From an uncultured Clostridia bacterium (GTDB taxonomy: Bacteria; Bacillota; Clostridia; Oscillospirales; Oscillospiraceae): DNA of 9,821 bases. The stretch spans positions 1-9,821 of the forward strand of contig CAMEIK010000026.1 of NCBI GenBank assembly GCA_945918315.1. The letters run 5' to 3'. A program made the translations under genes and the position numbers. Under the pieces are notes generated by a model. The model was not told where the DNA came from, ran no database searches, and saw nothing but the letters and a program-made list of their open reading frames with translations. This document shows, in pieces, positions 1-6,397 of the stretch. Each line of letters opens with the position of its first letter. Position 1 is the first letter of the stretch.

Positions 1-34
1 TATTATTAGGAAAACAGACACAGGGGGATAGGTT

Positions 35-3000
35 ATGAATCAGTTCAAGCGTCTATTATGTATTGTTCTTTGTATCTCTATGCTTTTGTCGCTGATTGGT
101 TGTGGTCAGGCAGAAACTACACCCATGCAGAGCGAAGTAATGCCAACGGAGACATCACAAACGGAAGCAACACAAGTGGCTGTGGAGAGCTATCTTGCCA
201 TCGCGCAAGGTTTCATTGACAAGGAAGATTTTGATTCCGCCATTGCCGTGCTGGAGCAGGCAAAAGGCATTGCAGAGGATGCACGCATCGATGACTTGCT
301 GGCACAGATCGATCAGATGCGCTCCATTCCCCTGGATGTGGTGTTCAGTGTTGACAGCAGCGGTCTAAAGTCCGGCACTGCACAGATCCATAGTGTTACC
401 GCAACAGAACGCCATGACGGCTTTGTGAGATTTGTTATCGACTATACCGCTACAAAAGGTATGTACTTCCGGGTAGGAGGCGTGAGACTGGACTATACCG
501 GCAATTTCCTCACAACCGGAATGCGGGATATCTTCAGCTTTGAAATGCCCGCGACAGATCTTCGTTCTATTGGCCGGGAATTTCTGGTGATGATCGCCAA
601 TAGTAACAGCGACCAGTTCATTATGCAGTGTGTGGTCAACTGGCCGGGAGATTCCAAATCTTCAGCTGTGGAGATTCCTCTGCGGCAGGGTTCCATCACT
701 GCCCTCAGCGGCTGTGAGATTCATAGTGTCAGCGTTCATGCGTTGGACGAGACCCGGCTTTATTTTAATGTGAATTATACCGCCCCTCGGCCCGGTATGT
801 ACGTGACAGTCAACGCAGGAGAGGAAGAACCCTTCTATTACGAATATACGGACGAAGGGAGACGGCAGTTTGCCTTTATCACAGACAGAACCGCAGTCGA
901 GGCTTCTGAGATACTCCACCTGCGCATTCAGGAGAATGAAGCATCGCAAAGAGGCGCGGCTGTGGAAATGCACCTGAGTGACTACGAGCTGCCTTCCGCA
1001 GTTCAGCCTTCAGCAGAGCCTGCCCGGGAACTGAGTTATGCTGTCTACAACACCCTTCCAGGCGAGGGCTATGAGATCAGCAGTTGTACAGCGCAGCTGC
1101 TGAGCAGTGGATTCGTCCACTATAAAATCGAATATAACGCAGTGGAAGGCGTTTCCGGCGGAGCACACGGTTTCCCCAATGGTTCTTCGAAGGCTTATCC
1201 CACGCTTGGTATCGACGGGGCGGCATCCGGTACTGCGGAGATCTTTGTTCCCCTGGAGGATATTCGGGCTTCCGAAGAAGTAATCGTTGCCTTTGGCTCT
1301 TCTGTAGCACGGGAATACTATGAACTGAGTATCTCCAACAGCTGGGTCAATGCAGTTACAGAAGGCAATCCGGTGGGAGAAACCGTAGAACTTCCCATCG
1401 AAGTGAATGTAAATCCGGATAATAACCGCTATGCATTCCACAGCTGCAAAGCCCAGCCTTTGGACAATGGTTATATCCGTTTTTCCTTTGCCTTTGATTC
1501 CCCGGAGAAGCTGCCAGGGAGGGTATGGTACAATACCACACGCCATAAAGCCTTCAGCAGCAGCGCACAGGCAGGCAGCCAGCTCATGGAGATAGATATT
1601 CCTGTAGAGGATATCCGGAAAAACGGCAATATGTCCTTCCTGCTGAATTGGTTATCGGACAAAATGATGGATGTGACGATCAACGCCTCCTCTGTGATAG
1701 GAGATAATTCGAAGGAACTACCCCAGATCAGCCTTAACATCCTCAGCCCCGACCCGAAAGTAAACCAGCAGAACGGGGAAACAGAAATGGAAAACCTTGT
1801 CCGGCAACTGGCAGAAACTGCCGGAGACATGACCGTTACCCCCGCCATTGATGCCGACGCAGCCAGGAAGGTAGACACCTCTATGATCCGTCCTTTGGAT
1901 GTTTCCCGGAAGCTGGTGTTCCCGAAAGCCCAGGCGGGAATTCGGCCTTATGACGAATTCCGGGTTGATCCGTTCCCCGAAAATGCAGACCTGGCAAATA
2001 ACCGGGAGCTGGCATACAGCCTGACATTCTCCGATAAAACGGAATTTCCGGAGAATACGCCTGCAGGGTTCGATCCGGATGCGCTGATGGAATGGGGTAA
2101 GGAACCCGGTTTGAATGTAGAGGTGCTGCATAAGCTTGGCTATACCGGTAAGGGCGCAGTCATTGCCTATGTGGATCAGCCCGCCAGTGACCACGCAGCC
2201 TATGCCAATGTAAATCTTCACAATACGAACAATGCCGATACCAACAGGTCGATGCATGGATCTGCGGTTCTTTCCCTGCTGGCCGGTGAAGAAATCGGTA
2301 CTGCACCGGAGGCAGAGGTGTGGTTCTATGGCAGGGCAAGTTGGAAAGGCGACCATACCACCAGTGCGGAGTGTCTTTATCAGATCATCGAAAAGAATAA
2401 GACCCTACCGGATGATGAGAAGATCACAATGGTCGGTTTCTCTGACAATATTGCTTCCCATAAAAAGAATATGCAGGCACTTGCGGATGCGGTGAAGGCC
2501 TGCGAAGAAGCCGGCATTATGGTTTGGTTCTGCGGCGAATATGCTTCTGCCGTATTCCTTCCTCTTAGCGATAAAAACAATTATGAAAATGTGATCCCAG
2601 ATCATTGGTATGACAGTGAGCCTGTATTGGTATATGTTCCTGCAGGTAGTCGTACCACTGCAACGGGTGAGTGTGGTGAGTACATCTATTGGGCAAGTGG
2701 TGGTCTCAGCTGGACGATGCCTTATGTATTGGGTCTATATGCTATTGTGAATGAAATTGATCCCAGTCTGCGCCAAGATGATCTTCGAAAAATGATCGTA
2801 GCCACTGCCTATCAGAAAGACGGCATGAAGATCGTAAATCCCGTGGAATTTGTGGCTGCTGCACTGGACGGTGTCGGCAGAACAGAGGATGCACAGGAAC
2901 TCCGTGCCGCTGCCGAGGCCAACACAAAGTATACCTACGCCGTCATGAACAAGAGCAAAATGACGCAGGAAGATATTACCGCAGCAGAAAACTATCTGAA

Positions 3001-4153
3001 GGAAATCTCCGACTCTACTGTTTTGGTGGTGGATTCCAGCGGTATCACCAGTGCGCAGCAGCTTTACACCATCCTTCAGGCTGACCATATTCAAAGAGGT
3101 GGCTCCGTTGCCGGTGTTCAGCTTTTCGGCAATGCAGACCTGATTCCCGCCTTTGAGATCGGCTACAAAGTGCAGATGGATTCCGGTGTGGACAACATGG
3201 GAAGTATGCTGACCGATCTGTTCTACGGCAACTTTAACAATGCAGCCAAAGACCTGTCCAAGTCTTATAACGTAATGGATCATTTTGCCAATGGCTGGCA
3301 GGTGCAGCTGGTTCCCGAATGGAAGGTGGCCAGACTGCCTCTTGCCAAGGGCGAATTTACTGCCTTTTTTGATAAGTACATGGACTTCGCGGAAACAGCA
3401 GGTCTGGGCAAACAAACGCTGATCAACTTCTCCAATCCCATTTTTGCCACACTTTACCATACCGATGATATGGGTCATTTTCTGAATCGGCTGGGCAAGG
3501 AGTTCGGCATTGATCTGGGAGAATACCGGCTGTATGGCAATCAGCTGGGACACTATCCTGTGACTACCGATGTTCTTGGTGGCTTCACAGCGGAAAATCT
3601 GACAGCAGAGAACCAAAGCGGAACCTGTGAGTTTGTTATCAACACCCACGGCCAGTGGAACAATGTGGACAAGTGCTGGTTTGAAGGCGGTAAGGAAAAG
3701 CGGGAATCTTTGATGAATATGAGCAATATCAACTCCATTCTTGCAGAGAATCCCTATTACCTGGATATGTGGACCTGTAATAACGGATATGGTATGAAAA
3801 ACAATATCACCACCACAGCTCTGAACGGCAACTGTGTTGGTATGTTCTCTGCTACCCATGTTATATCCAACAATGGTGTAAAAAACCAGGCATCTCTGGA
3901 AGCTATGACCGAAAGCAACTTCTATTGGTTCTATCTGAACTATCTGAAAGCGCTGAGTGAGGGCGCATCCCGCAGTGACGCCTTCTTTGCGGCACAGCAG
4001 TCTTACGGCAATGCGCTGATCGTGGACAGTCAGAATGCAATTCGCGGCGAGGGCAACTACCAGTTCAATTTGTACAATCTGCTGGGCTATCACAACTTTG
4101 GTGTACTGGAACCGAATGCTGCATTCTCCTGCATCAACAGCGCTATTTCCTAA
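35..4153 (+). CDS. Large lipoprotein with fused S8 subtilisin-like and C25 gingipain-like peptidase domains
   Basis: Seen: a 1372-residue protein with a lipoprotein signal peptide (K5-R6, hydrophobic 7-19, lipobox L-I-G-C with C23 as lipidation site), then a Thr/Ser/Glu-rich linker and a TPR-like helical pair (about 51-95). Four similar beta-rich modules begin near residues 116, 227, 346 and 466. The S8-like domain is about 700-947, with D714 (IAYVDQ), H741 (MHGSAV) and S892 (GGLSWTMPYV) matching the Asp/His/Ser triad. The stretch normally holding the oxyanion Asn reads C833-G-E835. From about 970 to the end it resembles C25 peptidases, with H1205 (INTHGQ), C1248 (WTCNNG) and a C-terminal NLLGYHNFGVLEP segment. 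Known: S8 and C25 are endopeptidases; C25 includes gingipains. Inferred: a membrane-anchored extracellular protease acting on host or neighbour proteins, or a self-processing one. The RBS GGGGGA lies 6 bases before the ATG. Domain calls are confident; activity is not. Confidence 0.85.
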   Translation: MNQFKRLLCIVLCISMLLSLIGCGQAETTPMQSEVMPTETSQTEATQVAVESYLAIAQGFIDKEDFDSAIAVLEQAKGIAEDARIDDLLAQIDQMRSIPLDVVFSVDSSGLKSGTAQIHSVTATERHDGFVRFVIDYTATKGMYFRVGGVRLDYTGNFLTTGMRDIFSFEMPATDLRSIGREFLVMIANSNSDQFIMQCVVNWPGDSKSSAVEIPLRQGSITALSGCEIHSVSVHALDETRLYFNVNYTAPRPGMYVTVNAGEEEPFYYEYTDEGRRQFAFITDRTAVEASEILHLRIQENEASQRGAAVEMHLSDYELPSAVQPSAEPARELSYAVYNTLPGEGYEISSCTAQLLSSGFVHYKIEYNAVEGVSGGAHGFPNGSSKAYPTLGIDGAASGTAEIFVPLEDIRASEEVIVAFGSSVAREYYELSISNSWVNAVTEGNPVGETVELPIEVNVNPDNNRYAFHSCKAQPLDNGYIRFSFAFDSPEKLPGRVWYNTTRHKAFSSSAQAGSQLMEIDIPVEDIRKNGNMSFLLNWLSDKMMDVTINASSVIGDNSKELPQISLNILSPDPKVNQQNGETEMENLVRQLAETAGDMTVTPAIDADAARKVDTSMIRPLDVSRKLVFPKAQAGIRPYDEFRVDPFPENADLANNRELAYSLTFSDKTEFPENTPAGFDPDALMEWGKEPGLNVEVLHKLGYTGKGAVIAYVDQPASDHAAYANVNLHNTNNADTNRSMHGSAVLSLLAGEEIGTAPEAEVWFYGRASWKGDHTTSAECLYQIIEKNKTLPDDEKITMVGFSDNIASHKKNMQALADAVKACEEAGIMVWFCGEYASAVFLPLSDKNNYENVIPDHWYDSEPVLVYVPAGSRTTATGECGEYIYWASGGLSWTMPYVLGLYAIVNEIDPSLRQDDLRKMIVATAYQKDGMKIVNPVEFVAAALDGVGRTEDAQELRAAAEANTKYTYAVMNKSKMTQEDITAAENYLKEISDSTVLVVDSSGITSAQQLYTILQADHIQRGGSVAGVQLFGNADLIPAFEIGYKVQMDSGVDNMGSMLTDLFYGNFNNAAKDLSKSYNVMDHFANGWQVQLVPEWKVARLPLAKGEFTAFFDKYMDFAETAGLGKQTLINFSNPIFATLYHTDDMGHFLNRLGKEFGIDLGEYRLYGNQLGHYPVTTDVLGGFTAENLTAENQSGTCEFVINTHGQWNNVDKCWFEGGKEKRESLMNMSNINSILAENPYYLDMWTCNNGYGMKNNITTTALNGNCVGMFSATHVISNNGVKNQASLEAMTESNFYWFYLNYLKALSEGASRSDAFFAAQQSYGNALIVDSQNAIRGEGNYQFNLYNLLGYHNFGVLEPNAAFSCINSAIS

Positions 4154-4162
4154 CTAAGAAAG

Positions 4163-4196
4163 CCACGCACGACTCATAAGAGTTGTGCGTGGTTTT
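4163..4196 (+). terminator. Intrinsic terminator of the lipoprotein gene
   Basis: An 8-bp perfect stem (CCACGCAC with GTGCGTGG) is extended by a G-U pair and three more pairs, has a CATAAG loop, and is followed by TTTT. It begins 10 bases after the TAA stop. It lies between convergent genes, so it may also slow minus-strand transcripts, although the T-run on that side is poor. Confidence 0.85.
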
Positions 4197-4207
4197 GTAT
4201 TGCCTGT

Positions 4208-4627
4208 TCAATTCTCTGTGGCTCGATAATTATGCTTGTCCAGGCACTTCAGAAAGCTCTGAATATCTTCGATAGATGCAGGTTTGATATTTCCTTCATC
4301 CTTAAGTTTCTTCAGATCCAGCTTGTCGAAGGGGTTGTAGGGAAGATAGTCCTGCTTGGCACACCACGAGAAGAGTGCATGAAGATACTGATAGGGATGG
4401 TTGTATCTGGCAGGACTGGTGGTAGGGATGTTTGCAAAGTATTCCAGAATCTCTCGCTTCAGAACATCAATATCCATGGAATTGGAAGACTGTTCTACAA
4501 AGGGATTGATGTACCTTTGATAATCATGCAGCGTTCTTTCTCTGATCTTCTGCGCTCGCTTAAAAGCAAAGAACTCAGCAGCAGCGGCCTTCAATGTACG
4601 ATTTTCAACAATTTTCTTCATACGCAT
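4208..4627 (-). pseudogene. Tyrosine recombinase (phage integrase) N-terminal fragment
   Basis: Seen: 139 residues from an ATG at 4627-4625, preceded at 7 bases by AGGAGA. An in-frame upstream ATG at 4669 lacks a comparable RBS. The product has a basic start (MRMKK), a region like the SAM-like core-binding domain of tyrosine recombinases (around RERTLHDYQRYINPF), and a second helical part with the family-typical YLPYNPFDKL and LKKLK. It stops shortly after SIEDIQSFLKCL, where full-length integrases (usually 300-400 residues) enter the catalytic domain. The R...HxxR...Y residues are absent, and the DNA beyond the stop is a terminator and an unrelated gene. Inferred: a truncated relic of an integrated element. 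It could still be expressed as a DNA-binding protein without recombination activity. Confidence 0.75.
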
Positions 4628-4711
4628 AGCAATCTCTCCTTTTTGTCGAGACCGTAGGCTCAGAAGCATTTTTGCGTTTCTTGAAATTTGTGATTTGAAC
4701 TTTTAGATAAC

Positions 4712-4755
4712 AAAAAATTGGGAATTTAGGAGATTTCTCGTAAATTCCCAATTTT
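4712..4755 (-). terminator. Perfect 15-bp AT-rich inverted repeat, probable terminator
   Basis: Arms at 4714-4728 and 4741-4755 are perfectly complementary (AAAATTGGGAATTTA and TAAATTCCCAATTTT). The 12-base loop can itself pair GAG with CTC. On the minus strand the hairpin is followed by six T, which suits a terminator about 130 bases downstream of the ankyrin gene. On the plus strand it is followed by four T. The stem is unusually AT-rich for a terminator, so an element boundary or protein site is an alternative. Confidence 0.6.
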
Positions 4756-4805
4756 GGCAAATTGCTGTAATTAGGATACAAAATCGGAATGGGAGATTTT
4801 GCGGC

Positions 4806-4890
4806 GAACCCCCTTATGTGTATGGGGGTTCACTTTCGTTTTAGGGGGTGCATTTATGGTTTAGGGGGTTCACTTTCTCCGCCTAAACTG
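4806..4890. repeat. Three 20-bp tandem repeats, probable solitary IS21-type insertion sequence end
   Basis: Seen: units at 4821-4840, 4841-4860 and 4861-4880 share the pattern TxxGGGGGTkCAyTTwyg at an exact 20-base period. An inverted copy, GAACCCCC at 4806-4813, pairs perfectly with GGGGGTTC at 4824-4831. Known: IS21-family elements carry several roughly 20-bp repeats at each end that the transposase binds, and G-rich units with GTTCACTTT/GTGCATTT cores are familiar from clostridial members. Inferred: one end of a decayed IS21-like element with its tip near 4885-4890. No istA or istB is present in the window. The family call rests on recall of the motif. Confidence 0.5.
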
Positions 4891-5521
4891 TTCCTATGTC
4901 AATTCCGTCTGGATTAATTAAATGTCCCTCAAGATGATATCTATCATGACACAGGATTAGCATGAAGTCATATTCGCTAATGCGATCTTTGTCGATGGGT
5001 TCTAAAATATGCGGCTTTTGAGAATACTTTTGTCGTCCGCCACCACCATATGCGATTAAGAGTATGAAGAATCTTTTGATGTACTCCCAATCGTGAGGAG
5101 TGATAGAATCGTTAAACACTTCCCAACGCACATGATCGTACAGAGTCTCTCCATCATATGGCAAATTAGGATCTGCACCAAATTCAAAAAACAGTTTTGC
5201 TATCTCCAGTCTTTGCTGCACGTAATCTTCCATTTCTTGCCACAAAAAGTGCAAATCGTGTAAGGGGCAATCATTTAGTAACTCTGGAATGTCTAAATTA
5301 GGATCTGCTCCATGTTCCAAAAGGAATCGAACGGCCTCAACATTATTGCTCTCTTGAGCTTCAAATAAGTATGTTGTAGAATAGCCATCTAAGTTTAAGA
5401 TTGGCTGATTTAGATCCGATATATCCTCAATTATGTGTAAAGCCTTTGCTTGGTCAAATGCTTTACTTTCAATCATCGTCAATAAATCAATATTCCCTTT
5501 AATATAATGTTCCTCCATCAT
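4883..5521 (-). CDS. Ankyrin-repeat protein, possibly cut at its C terminus
   Basis: Seen: 212 residues, no signal peptide or membrane segment. Two ankyrin-type units are recognisable by V-E-A-V-R-F-L-L-E-H-G-A-D-P-N near residues 60-80 and I-A-K-L-F-F-E-F-G-A-D-P-N near 105-120, with degenerate helices between and after them. Known: ankyrin repeats mediate protein binding and give no specific function. Two ATGs are adjacent. The second (5518-5516) is better placed after AGAAGGA, while the first is only about 2 bases from it. The TAG stop at 4885-4883 lies at the edge of the insertion-sequence-like repeats, so the native C terminus may have been replaced. The gene is AT-rich relative to the hprK operon, consistent with acquisition. 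It has its own strong promoter. Confidence 0.7.
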   Translation of the reverse strand: MMEEHYIKGNIDLLTMIESKAFDQAKALHIIEDISDLNQPILNLDGYSTTYLFEAQESNNVEAVRFLLEHGADPNLDIPELLNDCPLHDLHFLWQEMEDYVQQRLEIAKLFFEFGADPNLPYDGETLYDHVRWEVFNDSITPHDWEYIKRFFILLIAYGGGGRQKYSQKPHILEPIDKDRISEYDFMLILCHDRYHLEGHLINPDGIDIGTV

Positions 5522-5558
5522 ATCCTTCTCTCACCCCTTTAGAATTATTTTTTTATGT

Positions 5559-5587
5559 ATTATATCGTAAAAAACAAACAAAATCAA
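5559..5587 (-). promoter_or_regulatory. Sigma-A-type promoter of the ankyrin gene
   Basis: On the minus strand TTGATT (5587-5582), a 17-base spacer and TATAAT (5564-5559) give a near-consensus promoter about 40 bases upstream of the ankyrin start. The spacer contains TACGATA, which is also the core of the repeats just upstream. Confidence 0.75.
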
Positions 5588-5594
5588 TAATTCT

Positions 5595-5640
5595 ACGATA
5601 ACCCACAAATGACACAATAGCCCATAAATGCTACGATAGC
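5595..5640. repeat. 19-bp tandem repeats upstream of the ankyrin promoter
   Basis: Units start at 5595, 5614 and 5633 (ACGATAACCCACAAATGAC, ACAATAGCCCATAAATGCT, then a partial ACGATAGC) with an exact 19-base period. TACGATA at 5594-5600 is inverted relative to TATCGTA at 5563-5569 inside the promoter. They lie next to the -35 box, so binding sites for a regulator, spaced about two helical turns, are plausible. Confidence 0.6.
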
Positions 5641-5648
5641 AATTTAAC

Positions 5649-5689
5649 AAAAAAAGTCGTCAGCAGGGGAGAACACCCTTACTGACGGC
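5649..5689 (-). terminator. Intrinsic terminator of the four-helix-bundle gene
   Basis: On the minus strand the arms 5689-5676 and 5669-5656 form an 8-bp stem with one G-U pair, then a single C/A mismatch and five more pairs, with a 6-base loop. Seven T follow (5655-5649). It begins about 24 bases after the stop of the gene at 5713. Confidence 0.85.
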
Positions 5690-5712
5690 TCCTGTTATCG
5701 AATATCATAATA

Positions 5713-6057
5713 TTACTGTTTGGCTTTTACTGTATTGACAGAGGCGATCAGCATCCGGCGGATGGAACCACAATCGTGCAAATAAGTTTTAGCGACTTCT
5801 TCAGGCAATAGTTCAGCTTTCTGCATCAGTTCCAGCCAATACTCTGTTTCATAGCATTCCTTCAGGGCAATCTGAAGCTTTGCGGTAAAGTCTGCTTTGC
5901 TGTGGGCATACTTCGCTTCCCGGATGTTTGCGCCAATGCTGGTTGCACTGCGTTCCAATTGGTTTACCAAAGAATAATGATCTTTCATCCCATCGGTCAG
6001 TTTCAGAATTTTAACAGCAAAATCGGTTGATAGATCTGCAAGTTTGTTTTCTGCCAC
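5713..6057 (-). CDS. Four-helix-bundle protein (S23/Avd-like family)
   Basis: Seen: about 114 residues, all helical, with the family pattern of a first helix (FAVKILKLTDGM), then SLVNQLERSATSIGANIREA, ADFTAKLQIALKECYETEYWLELM and a final helix ending in KAKQ. This matches the short bacterial family first described as proteins encoded in 23S rRNA intervening sequences, related in fold to the Avd accessory protein of diversity-generating retroelements. No rRNA or reverse transcriptase is present here. Known members are pentameric, basic and can bind nucleic acid; the molecular role of most is unknown. I prefer the GTG at 6057-6055 as start because GAGGTG lies 6 bases before it. An in-frame GTG at 6066 overlaps that RBS. 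The gene has its own promoter and terminator and sits beside a palindrome ladder (6084-6248), which suggests the two form one unit. Confidence 0.85.
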   Translation of the reverse strand: MAENKLADLSTDFAVKILKLTDGMKDHYSLVNQLERSATSIGANIREAKYAHSKADFTAKLQIALKECYETEYWLELMQKAELLPEEVAKTYLHDCGSIRRMLIASVNTVKAKQ

Positions 6058-6075
6058 AGTGATCACCTCATGCGC

Positions 6076-6104
6076 ATTATATAATGAAATCCTTGCTCAC
6101 GCAA
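6076..6104 (-). promoter_or_regulatory. Predicted promoter of the four-helix-bundle gene, overlapping a hairpin
   Basis: On the minus strand TTGCGT (6104-6099), a 17-base spacer and TATAAT (6081-6076) predict a start of transcription near 6069. That leaves a leader of only about 12 bases holding the GAGGTG RBS. The -35 hexamer is inside the first palindrome (6089-6108), so folding or protein binding there would affect expression. Confidence 0.6.
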
Positions 6105-6248
6105 GGATGAAATCTGCCGGTGCAGATGAAATCTTCGGCTCTGCCTCAGATGAAATTAAATCCACCCATCCGGCGTAGAGCCGGATTTCATCCCCGCAGG
6201 GGATTTCATCATCGAAGATGATTTCTCCCACCCAAAAGGGTGGATTTC
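6084..6248. repeat. Ladder of short palindromes separated by GATGAAATC boxes
   Basis: Seen: seven small hairpins of unrelated stem sequence, joined by a fixed box. The box reads ATGAAATC at 6084, GATGAAATC at 6106 and 6125, and GATGAAATT at 6149. It then appears inverted as GATTTCATC at 6184 and 6202, and as GATTTC at 6220 and 6243. Hairpins: 6089-6108, 6112-6127, 6131-6151 (imperfect), 6168-6186, 6190-6204, 6208-6222 and 6228-6243. ATCCACCC at 6160-6167 can also pair with GGGTGGAT at 6238-6245, enclosing the right half. The ladder fills the space between the tRNA terminator and the four-helix-bundle promoter. Inferred: a structured DNA or RNA element recognised by that protein, or a repeat it helps maintain. 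Confidence 0.8.
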
Positions 6249-6251
6249 GTT

Positions 6252-6290
6252 GAAAAAGACTCTGATTGTATCACAATCAGAGTCTTTTTC
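6252..6290 (-). terminator. 18-bp terminator of the tRNA operon
   Basis: A perfect 18-bp inverted repeat (6252-6269 and 6273-6290) with a 3-base loop, ending in CTTTTTC on the minus strand. It abuts the encoded CCA of the Trp tRNA. It has A and T runs on both sides and could work in both directions, isolating the tRNA operon from the four-helix-bundle gene. Confidence 0.9.
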
Positions 6291-6366
<76 letters not shown>

Positions 6367-6397
6367 ATATGCAAGAGGGCCGAGACCCTGAAAAAAC

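Noticed and set aside
2735..4093. 452-codon open frame on the minus strand inside the lipoprotein gene
   Set aside because: It is antisense to clear S8 and C25 motifs, its product is low in recognisable motifs, and no RBS or promoter was seen. Its length follows from codon bias of the real gene.
5713..6057. 23S rRNA intervening-sequence protein in its original setting
   Set aside because: The family matches, but no rRNA flanks the gene; it sits between remnants and tRNAs.
6084..6248. CRISPR array
   Set aside because: The spacing boxes are only 9 bases, intervals vary between about 18 and 35 bases, the intervals are themselves palindromic, and orientation flips midway. No cas genes are present.
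5713..6248. Diversity-generating retroelement with an Avd-like protein
   Set aside because: The protein has the same general fold as Avd, but there is no reverse transcriptase and no template/variable repeat pair in the window.
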